Notes: generated by a model from the letters alone, not told the origin. A DNA stretch of 64,000 nt from Scedosporium boydii (GCA_002221725.1 NJFT01000171.1:25971-89970); one strand, 5' to 3'; counted from the stretch's first letter, positions 1 through 14,950 are shown. Numbers and translations: made by a program.

Positions 1-228
1 TCCCTGTCTATCATGTGTAAAACTTTCGTCGTTGTCGTTTTCCCGTACCAGCCTGCGCCTTTTCAAGGTTCTTTTCCGATAATATTTTTTTTTCTTATTT
101 TCCAAAATCCAAAAATGCCGTGTCCCAAAGTCGTAAAACCGCGCTTCTGATGAGTGTTTTGTATTCTTCCCCTCCTGTTGTCGTTTTCAAGCCGAGAAAA
201 TGGCTTAGTTTCATCGGTGTACTCTTTC

Positions 229-3200
229 TCACTCGCTTGCAAGAATTGACTTCTCAGCTCGAGACAGCATATGGCTCGCATGCGTCTCAAGGCACTCGGC
301 CATCAAGTGTATCACTGGCCAGACACCCGTCCTGAGAAGATACTTGGAAGCTAGTTGTAGAATCTTGGCAGCGTACCCCGAATAATCACCTATGCCAAAT
401 CCCAAATTGACGTTTGCACCGGCCAAATCCAAGTTGACATTCGGCTCAATCAAAGCGATAATCTCCTGCACCTTGTGAAGCAGCTTGACGTCTTCCTCTT
501 CCAGAAGCATGATAGCTGGCACTTGCGTGAGGTCCACGTCGTCACGTCCGAGAATACCGAGGTACGGTCCGACTCGATCCTGAAGCGTAGCCACCCACTC
601 TGCGAGCACCTGCGCACAGTCCATGATGCACAACGATGCCTGGAGATTGAGATCGCGCCCGTTCAATTCGCCCGAGCCGACGCCGTGCTTGGCCATCGAC
701 ACAAGTGACTCCGCCGCGTAGAATGCCGCCGTCCGTAGATATTTCTCCCGTCGTTGTGTTGAGGAGCTCGACGAATGCTGGGAAGCGAATTTTCCGGGAG
801 CGGAGAAATCCTGTGGAATGGAAATCTGAGTCGCAGGGGAGTCCGCAGCACCCGAGCCGCTCATTGAAGTATCCGAAGAATCGGCGCTGTTGGCCTCGCT
901 ATTGATCTCGGGCGTATTCTCCATGAGTGGAGAAATGTCGCTGCAGCGAGCGATTTCCTCCACTACGCCATCCCAGTCACGTTTCCAAAATCTTTCCTTA
1001 GACTGGGACAGGTTGACGTAAAGCCTGACGTGTGCAATATCCAAGAGGGGAACTGAATCGACCGATAGTTCGCCGGGGCCCAGAGTGAGGTCGCCCGCTC
1101 CATTCGAACTCTTGGTCCACGCCACCTGCCACGCCTTGAGAGCGGGTTCCACGTGCCGATGCATCGTTTCCATCTCTTCATTAGTCCAGCCCTTGTTGTG
1201 GTGCCTCTGCCTAGTCTCCCAAATGTAATTGTGGAGTGCGTTGATGAGAATGAAGCACCCGAAGGAGCTAGGCTTGAGTTCGCCCTGGACGTGGTGGTGG
1301 TGGTGGTCGGAGGACGACACTCCCTGCTTCTGCTGCGTCTCGCTCGTGCGAAGGAGTTCTGATAGGGCATCGCGGAACGTCACGCGGTTGCGGTTTGCCC
1401 CCTGGATACCGCCTCGGGCTTGGAAGACGACGGCGCTCTCAGCAGAGAAGAACTTTTCGTCGCAAGGAAGATCTAGCATAATTTCGGAGTTGGTGAGGGT
1501 TGGAGCATGGTTGTAGTACGACACCAGAATGCTCGAGAGAACAAAGACGGCAAAGAGCGTGCGCTTCCTCTCCTCCATGCTCTTCCACCTGATCCACTCG
1601 GCTTGTTCATCGGATTTGGACTTGATGGCGGCGTTCCACGCCGCGTCATCGCTCATCATGGTATCATGACTCTCGGCTTCTACTCTGGTCTGTCGGAGGA
1701 GGTCAGCACCCTGGGCAAGACTAACGAGGGCTGCGGAGTGGGTCGAAGCGATCTCGCTCGCCGTCTTGTCGCCACAGTTGTGCCCATAGACCACATTCAG
1801 GAGCATTGCCTGGACGAGCCAGACAGGAGTATGTGTTGCATTCTCTTGCGGCTGAGCGGTTACGTCCGATCCGGGAGTACGAAGACAATCGGCCTTTCTC
1901 ACGTCGGCCTTTCGCCGCTCCTCGAGATACTGCTGAACCATCTTCTTCGCCATTTCGAATAGCTCTCTTGACTGGGCGTGGTGATCCATTTCGTATAGCG
2001 CGCCAATGGCGGCCATCGAAAGGATAAGGCACCCGCTACCGGCGACTCCCCCGGTGCGTCCATTTACAGGGGATGAGGAGGTAGGCACGTCGAACGACAG
2101 TGTCGGGATGTGGAGGAATGGGAGATGAGGGTGGAAGTAACGGAGGTAGGCACCGACATACCGCTGAAGATCTTGGGTGCTCGGGAGGTTCTTTGCATTG
2201 TCAGGAACGTTCACCGGCGACGTCTGGAATTGGGGCGAGAGGGGAGACCCCGGCGCCTGAAGCGAATGAGAATGCGAATATTTACGGCCGAAGCTAGGCC
2301 GCTGGTTGAGCGCGTTTACGATGGCGTTTCGGGTGGCTTCGGTAATAGTCGGAGACGTGGCGGCTTGTTGATTGCCGCCGCCGCCACCACCGACGCCGTT
2401 AAGAGATGTTGGCGTCTCCGGAGCGGTGGTGAAGGAGAGGGCTTGGTTGAGGTTCTGCGATGTGGTGATGCCGTTGACGAGGGTTGGGCTTAGAGAAGTC
2501 AGAGACGAAGGCGGGGTGGAAAAGTAGGTGTCATTGAGTTTCTGCGACGTGGGTTGAGGCGAAATCGGAGAGCCATTCATGAGATCCGGAAACACAGAAC
2601 CGTTGAGGTCCAAAGCGAACGGGTTGGGCATCTGAGGAGGGCCCATTGACGTAGGCTGCCACATGGAGCTCGTGCCAACCGGGGCAGGGTGGTTGGAACC
2701 GTCCAGCATGACATCACTAATGCCGCTCTGGCTTGTGGTGCTGATGGCGGAAGGGCTCGATCCGTCCACGGCATTTTCGTTGGCGTGGAAGGACATCTGG
2801 TGCTCGAATCCGCTTAGCCAGTCAATGGTATCATCGAAATGCTGGCTTGCCGAGAGGTCATGAAGCCCATGAGGGAATGGGGAAGTCGGGTCCAGAGCCA
2901 TGGATTGAGGCGAGTCGTTGTAGTGGAGGGCATTCGGGTTAATAGTCGATCCCTGAGTACCAAACAGTAGCCCCTCAAAGTCGAAGTCGTTGCTGAACGG
3001 CATAGGAGGCGCAGTTCGGAGGCCGCCGCCAAAGTCGATCTGGTTGAGCTGGTTGGTCTCAAGCTTGGGGAGGCCGTGGGTATTGATACCGCGCTGGCCC
3101 ATAGCGACCGACATGCCACCAAATAAGTCCATATTGTGGTGAAGGGTGGTCAGGCCAGCAAGACTGGGGTGCCGGTTGTGGCCAGGAATAGCCCTGGCAA

Positions 3201-3778
3201 CGGAGGCATTGGCGGCGGCAAGCATCGACACATCGACGTGACTGATGGTGTTGGCCCTGGGCCTCATTGAGGCTGCATTCGCGGCGGCGGTGGCGGCGGC
3301 ATTCGGGCCAGCGATACTGTTCTTGCGAGCTCGGCTCTGAACGGGGTTAGCGCCTGCGGCGCTCTCTCGGCGATTGCGCGGACGCGACGAGGGGGTCGTG
3401 GTCTGGTGAAGCTTCTGTTGATGCCTCAACAGGAGATCTCGGCGGGCGAAGCATCTCGTGCACTCGGGGCAAGCAAAGGGCTTTTCCTTTGTGTGCGAGC
3501 GCTCGTGGCGCTTCAAATGCTCGAGACGGGCAAATGAACGCTGGCAAGTAGCACAGACATGAGGACGAGGCTTGTCCGTCTTTGGAGGGGGAAAATTGGC
3601 GGCAGGAGTCTTGGTCGTATTCACAGTGATGGTGGAAGCTATAATTCGGCAAGGCAACAGTGGTTAGTTTCTACAACGAATTTGCGTACTCAACAGAGAG
3701 CGCGATAGCGAGAGAGTGCCGAAGCATAGGAGTAGGAGGATTAAATTTCATTGGCACAACGCGTATCGCATTGGGCTA

Positions 3779-3822
<44 letters not shown>

Positions 3823-4047
3823 GAGAAGAAGATAAAAAAGAAAGAAGCTCGTGCTGTCCAGAGGGGTAGAAAACTCTCAATGTCTCATACCAGTCTCCTC
3901 GGCAGTGCCAGCGGTGTTGGTGTTGGTGGTTGTGGGAACAGTGATGGGAGGGGTTACGGGACTCCCCGACGCACCATTGGGCGAGGTAGTCGTGTTGGGC
4001 ATCGTGGGAGTTTTGTCAATATTGACGCCGCTGTCGTTCATGGTCAT
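229..4047 (-). CDS. C2H2 zinc-finger / fungal-specific domain transcription factor
   Basis: Two exons: 4047-3891 and 3638-229. The donor is GTATGAG and the acceptor ATAG, and the 252-nt intron joins in frame to give 1188 aa. Two C2H2 fingers lie at residues ~81-101 (C81, C84, H97, H101) and ~109-130, joined by the canonical TKEKPF linker. A long low-complexity Ser/Thr/Pro/Gly region follows. From ~540 onward there is a region resembling the fungal-specific transcription factor domain ([27 protein letters not shown]). This finger-plus-fungal_trans layout is known from the Klf1/Zas1/ADR1-type regulators, so the role is nuclear, sequence-specific transcriptional control. Targets cannot be read from the sequence. 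The start is ATG at 4047; a second in-frame ATG lies two codons later. The intron carries a 37-nt poly(T) on the coding strand. The family is secure, the exact orthologue is not. Confidence 0.9.
3782..3818. repeat. Poly(A) tract of 37 A on the plus strand, inside the intron of the zinc-finger gene
   Basis: An uninterrupted run of 37 A is seen directly. In the transcript it is a U-run inside the single intron. It makes a spurious poly-lysine frame on the plus strand. A run of the same length occurs at 47288-47324. Confidence 0.97.
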
Positions 4048-7000
4048 GATGGGCAAATATATCAATCGGGAAAATCGAGAGGAGCAGGAATTCGCGGAGG
4101 CTCTCTCTCGGCGTCGGCGGGGGGTGCGATGTGGGAGGTGGGAGGTGAGGCGAGGCGACGAAAGAGCTTTGGTGTTGGGTGTTCGTGGGCGGATGTCGTT
4201 GGTCGTTCAAAGCGGTTACGCCTGGCAAATGCGGGAGGAGAGGGGTCGAGCGAGCTCGCAACAGCTAAGGGGCGAACGAGAGGACAAGAGGGAGAGAGGA
4301 AGCTTCGAGACCGCGAATAGCATAACTATTCGACGTTCTGAAGCTGGCTAATTGACGTCGAGTGCGATCTTGTTGCGAGATTCGTACGATGTCGACCTGT
4401 CGAAGCAATTGCTGCTTGGAGAGAGGTAAAGAAAAGAGAGGAGGAAGAGGTTTTGGGAGGGCTCTGGTGGGCGGCGGCTATGGCAGAGTGGTGTGGTCCC
4501 GTCTTAGTACGTACGTGGGAGAGTGGTGCGTGGTGTGGTGGGATACAATGAATGGAGCAGTATGAGTGTATGAGTATGCAATAGTACCTTCGTAGTGTAG
4601 TAGCAGTAATTGAAGCAAGTAGGGAAGGCACAGGCTGGAAGGACTGGTCCCATTACATTACGAGTTTGTGTGCGAAGTACTTCGTACTGGTACTCTTGCT
4701 GGGAATGGTACCTTGTACCGGCGCTGGTACACAAGTACAATGAATCGACTTAATACTTCGCAGGAGGGCACCAACTGATCATGCCGAGGCCATTCTAGGA
4801 AACCAGGGTGCCATCGGCGAGAATCCGCAGTCCCTCTACCTCCAAGACAAGGATCCACCGTTGCTAGGTTGCAGTGAGCGGAGGTATCGGTACAATGGAT
4901 GCCAATTTCATTGCGGATGTACGAAAGTATTAGTCGTGCCCGTCCTGTACTTCGTACCTTCCTACAGTCTATGCAAAGTACCCCGGTACGGTGGTACTCT
5001 GGTGGATTTGACGATTTGACTGGACAGGATAGTACTGTGGCGAGAAAGTAGATTGCACAGTGTGGATAGGATAAGTCAAGTGAACATTGAACTGGAAATT
5101 GGAGCCCTGAAGCCTGGCGCCTGGGGCGATGCTCGGAGCAGTCACTACTCCGGAGTAGCAATAGTCACACCACTAGCCTTTTCTTCAGGCGTTTGGGAAC
5201 GAGAAAGAGCCGACGGAGGCGAGAACGGAGATACAATCCGCCCGTGGAAAAATGGCCATGAACGAAAGTAGTTTACCCAAGCAAGAATTAAAGCGAAAGC
5301 TAAGAGGCAATCGAGTTGCAAACTCAAATCGAAGAGCCGTGACCAGAGTATCCTAATTATAATGCGCTGAGGACGCAGGATCCGAGAGATCAAGACCCCA
5401 GGCAATGCGATTGCCCTATTCAGAGCCTGGTGTTCTCTCGAGACTGTGTGAGGCAGTGCGAGAGAACCAAGTTTTGCTCGGATCCCTCAGCACAAGTATG
5501 AGTACGAAGTACTCCGTACACTCCATTGATTGATTGATTCAGGTTTCCAGCAATCCCTTAGTTCGTTGGTGCCACAACCCTGCACTTTGTATGTTGGTTC
5601 CTCGACGGCCCTTGATCTTGGATGCTGATATATCATCGGGATGGATCCAGACCGACGTGCTTCTTGGTGCTCCATGAATGTCAAATGACAAAGAGGATCC
5701 CGTTTCTTGTGAGGTTATGTTTGATCTGTTTTCCCGCTCAATTTCCTCCGGCTGGCGCGCCAAACTGGAACGGGGGGCATGGCTGGCTGATGGGAGTGGA
5801 AATTAAAGATCCTGGGGGGGCTTGGTTCGGCGTTTCGCCTGGCTTTACTTGAGTCGAGGCTACAGCCACTGTCCATAGAGCCGGAGAACTAGTGGCACAC
5901 CAGACCAAGTAGCCTATTTGCCATTCTACGAGGACCAACATTTGGACTCGGTGAAGTTTGTCTGTACCCGCGAGCCTCTGCCGGGTTTGGAGAAGCGTTT
6001 CTTCGCATTGGGCAGAGACGGCAGTTCTCTGGTGGCGATTAGCAACTTCCTCTTTTTTGCCCTTGTCTTTGGCTTGGTTGGTTGAGTTACCTCGATCTGG
6101 GAAGGCATCAGAGCCAAGGTGTGTGGACTTGCAACATCGCCAGGTACAAGTATACTCAAACAGTCAATTGTAGATGCGATGCATGTCTTCATATTCTGTC
6201 TGAGGTTGATATTGCTCATAAGCTAGGGCCATAGACGTTATTGATACCAGAGTTGATGACAACTTTCCTGAGATTTAAGTAGCCTCCTTTGAGACCGGAA
6301 AAGACTCCGGGATATCAAGATATCCGAATTTCAGGAAGTAAGAAGCCTTCTGAGAATGTGGATGCCACATCAGACTGCCCAACTTGGGCGAAAGCTCCGA
6401 GTCTAGCATCCCATCTTCCAAAAGTATCATGGCACGCTCTGCTCGGTGAGCTCGATAATAGACGGCGTTATAATACCACTTCCGGATTCCAAATCGGGAC
6501 ATTCATCGTTGCGAGCGTTGATTTCATCGAGTACTCCGTAGTCCTTTATGATTCTATGCGATAACGCATGCTACTCATAGCTTGCAATTTGTATGAAGCC
6601 TCTTTCCCATCGTTTCTTTCCAGCATCCCGAAACCACATTTGGGCGTGCGTCCGACTGGCCCAAAATGTTCTCTCAGAAAACCTCCGAAATTCATCAAAG
6701 ATGTCCTTGGCGTCTTGCCAAGTTTCCAAGTCCGATTGCCACTTTTCATTTTCTTTTCTCTTATATTTTTCCTTGCGTCTTTATGCCGCCTTTGTGGATT
6801 CAAGTCCCATGCAGTCCCGTTTCTACAGCATGAGCAGATGCCAGAACGCACACAAAGGGTCTCTCTACCCTATCCGCCTCATACGAAGTGAAAAGGCAGC
6901 GATGACTGTGTGTGTTCCTAGCATTCCCGCACAGTAGCATCGGACACCGAGATCCAATCTCGCGTCCTTGAGTAGGAGACCGGAATAAGGCCTAAAGAGT

Positions 7001-7812
7001 GCACATGGACACACGTATCGTCTCATACAAGACAGCTATCTCACGTAGCCGCATGCGCATAAACTAACTAACATCAACATCCTCTTGCCATATCCACAGA
7101 CAACCCACTACGATCATCGTCGTCGGACAGACACGGTACAGGTATGGAGCTAGCCCCGTCTCAAGATCCCCCACGCGCTCCTGATGACTCGACAAGCTCA
7201 ATCAATGGGCAGTTGCACTGGTGAGCTCTGACAAGGAACTTGAGACGTGATTGAACCACTCACGGTTCCCAGTTCTGCCTGTTTCCGAACTTAGCGCCCT
7301 GCAGGGAAGGACCAAATTATGACAGTGGGCTGGCACTGTGCTCCCAGAGCAGCAGGTCGCAGGCATGCTCAGCATATCGCAGCTCTGTGAGGTACGAAGT
7401 AAAGCCCAAGGACTTCCAATGCCAGGAAGGCAAGCCTCTCATTCCGTTTAGTTGCCGTCGCTGACCCGCGATATTTGCCCCCGATCGCGGTCATCAGACT
7501 CATCAAATCACTCAAGCCGGCGCTGGGGAGTTTGTTGGGAAAACACCATGCCATTGCAAGGCAGAGGCCCATCTTCTTACTTCATAAGCTACACTAGCCA
7601 GTCCTCCTTGTCAACTGATTGTTCGAGTTGCAACGTCCGTCACAATTCATGGGTCAGTGATTAGTCGATGAAACAGTCCAGTGCACTGCACATCGGGCTA
7701 CCTGCATCTCAAGAGCAACACTCCCATTGGTACAGCATCTCGGAACCTCAACTAGAGTGGCAACCTACTGCATGACACACTGCTGTGGCAGTAGCCCGTA
7801 CGCATACATTAC

Positions 7813-7850
7813 AGCCAGGCCAGACCAGGCCAGGCCAAGCCAGGCCCAGC
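7813..7850. repeat. GCCAG-rich short tandem repeat
   Basis: Degenerate tandem of GCCAG/GACCAG units. Related tracts are at 25703-25721 (sharing GCCAGGCCAAGCCAGG) and 28441-28471, and in inverse orientation at ~62426-62440. Confidence 0.75.
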
Positions 7851-10800
7851 AGATGCATATGAAGTAAATTCCTTTCACATCGTACGCCGCGAGATTGACG
7901 ATATTGTTCAAAGCCCTTTTATACCTTCTCGAAAGCTTTCATCAGGAGTAAAAAGGAGCGGACTCCAACTACTAGGTAGCCGCCGCGGAAAACCCACACG
8001 AGGTTTCCATGGTCTTTCCCTTTCGCTCAACCTAAAAGCACTCAAACGCCTCCGTCGAATTTCAAGTCCAAGTTAACATTAGCGCCCCACCAAGAGAAAC
8101 CGGGCGCGAAAGCCTCCGTGGACTAACCGTACCAATCTCTAGCCACGTCGCTCACGGAAAGGGAAACGCAGATGCTTGTACGAAGTACAGGCTACGAACT
8201 GTACCTCGGACAACAGGCCAATTAGACATCGTTTTCCCGTCATCTAGAAGCGGAAAGAAGAAAAAAACCGGGGCTTCGACAGTGAATCGCTCATGGTTGA
8301 CTCACACTCGACAAAAATCGAAGGCTTAACTCAAACTATGAAGTAGCGCGTGAGAGTCTGAAGAAATGATGATAAATAAAAAATAATAGAAATAAAAAAG
8401 AAGCCAGACCGCCAGATTGTTATCCAGCCAGTAGAGCCGAGTCGTCACGAAGCTTGGATCATGGACCGTGATAGGATGCTGGGTTTAGGTGGTACAAAAC
8501 CTGTCACATCCTATTGAGCAAGAATACGACTTGCAACAACGGTGAATGACCGAGCCTGACTCGATCTGGAAGGGATATGATATAACACGGACTTGAGGGT
8601 GCGCCCCCTTTCTTTATTGGTACAGTTTTGCATCGTAAGGCTAACTTGAATTGAGCATCGAGAAATGAGAGATGGGCAATAGTGCCAGCCCAGTCCAGGA
8701 GTTCAAGTCGCAATTGTAGGTAGTGTAAGTGTACTTCGTACTTGGAGGCTGTCGCCATCAATGTGTCCCTCGGTACTCGTACCTGCCCCACCATCATCAC
8801 CTCAAATCAATTGATCTTTGGCGGGGGGAAACGGCTCTGGATGTGTTTCAACATCAATTGATCAATCAAGATGAACGAGTTTTAACACCAGGACTCTCTG
8901 GGCGCAGAAGCAGAGTGGAGCGATCACTTCCCATTCGTCCCCGTTGTAGTAAACTACTACGATGATCCAACTACTATTTTTTTTTTCGGCGTGAGTTCGC
9001 TCCCCGAATCACTCGGCATCATCGATACTGCCGCGCTGAGATTGTTGTTAGCGTGGGGTAAACTTTGACTCTGCCTCAGTAGAGTCTCCAAGCCCAGATG
9101 ACGTCCAAGCCCGGCCCCACTGAACTGCACAGGAGTTCGACGCTGCAGATGTCAGTGTAAAAATGGCGATACGCCGAGTTAATGGGATTCGGCAATGACG
9201 AGTCAAGGACACTCGAACCTTGTCGCTCTTGTCTACGAATCAGGCACTTCCTATCACCCACTATCCGTGGTTCACGCAGCTGACAGCGCTCTGTCTGAAG
9301 GATATACTTGTACGTATGTCTGTAAGAGGGCGGCACTGTCGATCGAATGGCATAATCGGGTCGGCTTCGGAACGAAATCCCGACACACCCACTCCACCAA
9401 GTTTCAACAAGCACGCCTGCTGCCAGGCTCATCGTTCTTTTTTCTCTGGCCAGGGCCTTATAGTGATCCTCCTGACGAGGCGTTCTCCCGTCTCGCGGTG
9501 AAGGATTGTCCTCAAGGCGAATACCGACCACCCGGGCTCGACACGAGTCCCCACAGTGGAGAGCTTCCTCTCCGTTTTACACCAACTCGTGCTATCTCTA
9601 GGTGCCGATTGTGCGCCTCTTGTATAGCGGTCTCGAAATACTTCGTAAATGCCCTACGTTGGGCTCTGAGAGAGCCTTGCGCTATGTCCGCTCTATAGTG
9701 TACTTTGGAGTGGAGCCAAAGATACAACAGAATACTTTTAGAATCTGACCTCTTTGCGATAGTGACTTTCGTTGACGTTCAAGCCGGTGGTAGCCTAACA
9801 TCAAACAGCACACAGTGCTGGCATTAGGATGGAACACCCACACTTCTTCTTCATATGTACGAAGTACACCTGAGCTAAGCTCTGTGCTTATTAATAATAC
9901 TCATGACATCTGCATCTCTGAAATATGTCAACCAGCGGTTTCGGAACCCGCAGAATAAGTCTAATGCATCGGGTAGCCTCCGATATTCAGACCGCATATC
10001 CCTTGGTTCGCGCGATACTTTGCGTTAGATTCCGAAGAGCATTCGATCAAGCGGCTTTTTCCTCCCTCTCATCGTAAAACACTTTCTTGCTGGTGCTCCG
10101 TACCCGCAATCGCACTGAAATCAACCGAGACTGCTAGTCTACCAATCAGATGCTCATGTCAGAGCCCACCTTAAGCACTAGTTAAAATAGCAACTGCGGC
10201 GGGCGGGAAATACGCAAGAATCCATGGGTCCCGTAATCGCGTCCCCCCTGCAAGTCAATGGGACCAGACTTTTCTTGGCGGGAAATGGGAGGTTGCAACC
10301 AGCGAATCGCATCTTCTAGCCGCAGGACGAGCGAGACTTGGCCCTTGCTCGGTGCCTGTGTGTGTGTGTTCCTTGCCACTTTGAACACCGGAATTGTAAG
10401 CGGTCTCCCACGCTCGGGATTGGCTGGCGATCTCGCTCTGGAGTCTTTTTTTGCGACATTGTTGTCGCCCTAAAACAGGATGATGCCGCTTTGCACTGCC
10501 TGACTGCTACTGTCGTAAAGCAATTGTCTGCTGCAACTGTGGGGGCTTGTCTTGGAAAGCTCACGTCGTTGTGGGAGAGGGGCAGCTTGTCGACGGAGCA
10601 TCTTCACAAAGGTAGTCTTATTTCTAGCGCAGCTTCCTGGATAGGAAATATTTGGTACGAGAGGCTGTCACAATATCCTGAAAGGAGCGAATATGATCAT
10701 CCATCCCACCACCTCGATGGTTGGTACCTAACGAGAGTCTTGTTGGGTTTCAACTCGACAGCCTGGTATAAGCTTTCTCTCACCCCAATCTGTCCATTAA

Positions 10801-13800
10801 AACAATCCTGTGTCAAAAGCTCAAAAGCAAGTCGACGGCGCAGAGAAGAAAAGGGTGTAAGGTACAAGTACAATGACATCAACGCAAGAACAAAGGGTGA
10901 CTGGACCCACCTAAGGCCAAGAGTTCGAGGCCTGGGATATCGGCGGCTTAATGGGGAATTTGGCGGGCAGTGGGACCTTGGGCTAACTCCGTCCGTCCAG
11001 CCAAGCAGGATCCATATAATGCAAGCCAGCGTCGCAACGCGCCATCACAACAAGGGACGCTTCGAGCTTCACACATTCCACTTCGTCGACTGCGGAGTGG
11101 TGAGTGTACGAAACAAACTAGTAGTCTACCCACATTACGAAGTATCGAGGGGCGAAGGCGGGTGCGACTCCTAACCGGCCGTCTTCGCCAGCGGTCTTGA
11201 TCAGCAAGAATGACGTCCAAATCCAATATTTGGTTTTCTCTCGGTGAACTTCTTTTTACCTTTTGGCGTTTTGTGCTTTTTAAGAACATTTGTGAAGACG
11301 GTCTTGGCGTCATTATGCCACGTGCGTAGAAGAGTTTTCTATTCCTTCTTTCCTGCACTGCTGCAGGTGATGAGAGGAAAGCTCCACAAACTGGCCATGA
11401 TGTTGAACGCAACAATTAAATGTAAGCACGAAGCAGAGGTATCGCCTAGTAAATTCATGGCGGGGTTGGCGCCGGGGGCATCTAACACAGGTTACGAACT
11501 GACCTTCCCGTTGAATTAGGAGGAAGCTACCTGCAACCGTATGAACTCAGAAGATCTAATACTGTACGTACAGTGTGAAATTACATTCATGGATCCCAGC
11601 TTCCAACTCCCTGACAAATCCGCCGATGCCTCAACTTTTCTGACAGCAAGAGCTTTGAGCATTGCCAAGGAATATCAATTGATATTGCGATCTGCTTATC
11701 AGATATCATTACGTCGATAGCCTGAGCTATCCCTGGGTATTCGGACTGCTGAAGCAGTTCAGAGTTGAGTTCGTCTTGGTGTATGCGTACACTACTGCTG
11801 TTAAACCATCCTCCGAATTCGCCTCCCGTCCTCCTGCAACTGCCGAAACTCTGCTGCGCGTGAAATTACAAAGCGAAAAAGCACTTTAGATGTGGCTAGC
11901 CTTGCAAATAATAATATTCGATACACTTCCCCAATGGGGCATTGGGTGCTATCCGGCCCAATGAAGAAGACATGGCGGGAACTTCGACCTGGGTTTCTAG
12001 CGGGCGCCGGCGTCCTTCTGGACATTTTAGAGCGTGAAAGCGGAAAATGATTGTCCGAAACTTTCTTTTCCCTTTGCTCTCTAGTGACCGTGTGACCTGG
12101 AGTTTGGGATCTGATCAACCAGTCGGCTTCGTCGCCCGTTATTACCTTGCATTCCGGTCGCTTACTTAAGGCGGAATCATCATCTGGAATGGCTTTCCGA
12201 GACACGGGAGTCGGTGATCGCTTTTCTTTGCTCTTGGAGTAGATATCGGAAAACCGAGGTTCTATAAGTATAGAATGGTCTTCTTCAGGAAACCCGGGGC
12301 ACGGAATTTAATCTGACCCGTTGATGTCAATCTTCCTGGCTAATGAGCTCAGTGATTTCCTGGAACAACCCGGAGGCAATGAACGAACATTAGGCTGACT
12401 TCACTGCAACGCACAAGATAGGGCGAGAGATAAATCACTTGTAAGTGGTAATCGAAGGAGAGACAAAGACAGTATCGCGTTTCAGATGGATGAGACGATT
12501 CGAGATCGAAGACGTCACCACTATCATAGTCACAAGTCATTGAGCCTTAACAAAGTTCAGATTTGATATTTATCCTGAGGCTTAGGGCATATCAAAACGA
12601 ATCGAACCACTGGCTGGTGATTTATCGATGCTTTAGTCTTCCATGTGGACTCTTCTTGATTGCCCTCCTTCTTTCTCGTCAATACGAAGGAAGGTGAAAC
12701 CGCCCCTGTCAGCCTTCTTCTCCATATTACCTCGTCGTCATATTCAGATCCCAGCAGAGCCTCTTACAGTCTTACCCAGTTAAGCAGGGGCTGCAGAATG
12801 TACTTGTACTCCCCTGTCTGTCCAAGCAAAGGCCCAAGAACTGCAGTGTGCACAGGATGCCCAAGTCTGTTTCCCCATCTTGCTTTCTTAAGACCAGGGT
12901 CCATGTTCGAGCTTTGGGCACGTGTTATTACAGGTGATGATGTTTCTGATAGATCAAATCAGCGTCGTAATCTGATCCTCAGAACCATCCGCGCCGATAG
13001 ATGTGGTCGCTCCTACTTCGTACAGGCATACCGCCGTTCCTTCCAGCCGGACGTGTAGTCTGGACTAGTGAAGAAAGCCTAAGGGCAACAGGAGAAGAGA
13101 GTAAAACGAAAGTCTTCGGCATAAGTCTCTTAATTAAACCTCCGTTCAGAGGATGTTGGCGGGACCGGGCCATTCAAGTCGAAGTTGGTTGCCAGTCGCG
13201 TCTACATCAATACCTCTTCCCCGAGCTTCTCCAATTTACCCCAAGACTATAAAATTGGCTGAAGAGGCTTTGGCTAGCTAAGGGGTTTCCATACAACGGC
13301 ACCCTCTTCTTGGAAGAGAGTGCACAGTAGAAAATCAACATCTAAAAACCCGACTTGGCCCCCATTCGATATGAAGACTTACTCTCTGAACACCTCGTGC
13401 TCACCTCTTGCTCGCCTTGACCCGGGCCTTCAAACAACCGAGGGTAGCAGATGAGTGGGACTTTAATACACAGTTCCGTAAACAACAATGACAGTGCCGA
13501 TCGTTGGTGCGCGGCGTGGGCAAGACCCCTTTTGACAAGCAGTTTTGAGCATGGTAACGTCTCGCTTGGGGTTGGGACGTGCTTCGGAATGAGATGTTAG
13601 GGAGCAGAAATCCAACATTGAAGTGGTCAGGTGAAGCTAGCAATCTGGGGTTGGCCTGCCATGTGGGTATCACAGCATAAGTCCTGCAGCCGTTTTACCA
13701 TTAATTGTCTGAACACACTATTTGACAAGGGTACAGGTGCACTAACCAATGCTGATAAAGGCCCTTCAATTGCAACATTTCTTCCGAGCCAAGCCTCGAA

Positions 13801-14950
13801 CCAGACAGGCTCGAAACTCCACACGAGCCCAGCGTCAAAGTTGTCCTTTCCCCTGTACACTATTTTCAGAACACCATCAACTTGTAGGTTCTCGCCCAAC
13901 TACACTGCTAGTGTCACGCAGTAGCGATACTGGAAGGAGCGCTCTTCTTAATTGCGTAATCCGGGTCGGCCAACTACAAACGCACACCCGCGGCAGGACC
14001 AAGGTAAGCCTCTTCCTGTCTCGTAACTTTCGTACCTACCGAGGTACATACTTCCCAAGATGTAAGTGACTACTCCATACAGCATCCAGGGGCCAGAGTC
14101 CTCCACGCTCCAACTCGATATGTAGCCCGTCTCGCTCCGGCGATGGAGATCATTGATGTGTTGAGTCCATGTCCTCATGAAGGATATGCATTGCCTGTCC
14201 TAGACACAGATTCGCGAGCTTCTTATGCTCGCGCACATGATGACCACATCTCTGAGACTTATGGTACTGCTACAAAAGACTGGGATGCTGTGTATTAGAT
14301 TTTGTACTTGCAAGGTCCGCTGTCTCTGCCGTTTTCGGCTGCTTCTCAGGTAAGCCTTCCCGCATTCCCCGTGCTCTTTCCCACTGGATGCTGCTGCAGC
14401 GGGATGCATGGGAAGGTGCAAGAAAGCGAAACCTATCACACCTCGGTCACCCTTGCCAGCCCACCTCCATGAGTTTGGAAGGTACATTTCCGATACCTAC
14501 CCGGCGAGGTGATGGGTCCCTCTGTATCTCCATGCTCCTGCTTCGTATTTCCAGCGAATAATGCGCCTCTCCAAGCTTCCTACGACGCTTCAATTCGACT
14601 CTGTTCTCTGTCCATATGTTCAATATTACAAACAACAAGCAATTACACCGTGTGTGGCCCAAATCTCGCACCTACACCGGGACGACAGAAGAATGAAGCG
14701 ATCAATATTTCGTACTTCGTAATAACGATCAGCGATAAAAACAGTCCTAAGGGGTCTTGAGATTAGCATACCCCGGAAGGCTCGGTACCGATCACCACCG
14801 ATCAGGTCCGCAGGGGTATCACTGTTGGCTTCTAGGAGGGTGGTGGCTGCTACACGGCCGCATCCAGAGAGTGGTCAGAGCTTCCTCAGCGTCCAGAGAA
14901 GTACCTGTACACTAATAGCAGGGAACAAGTGGTGAGGTAGCGTAGTCTTA

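Noticed and set aside
3751..4320. 189-codon plus-strand frame with a poly-lysine stretch
   Set aside because: The lysines come from the poly(A) run in the intron of the zinc-finger gene. The rest overlaps that gene's exon 1 and leader.
9200..9225. Stem-loop with CGAACCTTG resembling a T-arm
   Set aside because: The loop is nine bases rather than seven and no other tRNA parts are present.
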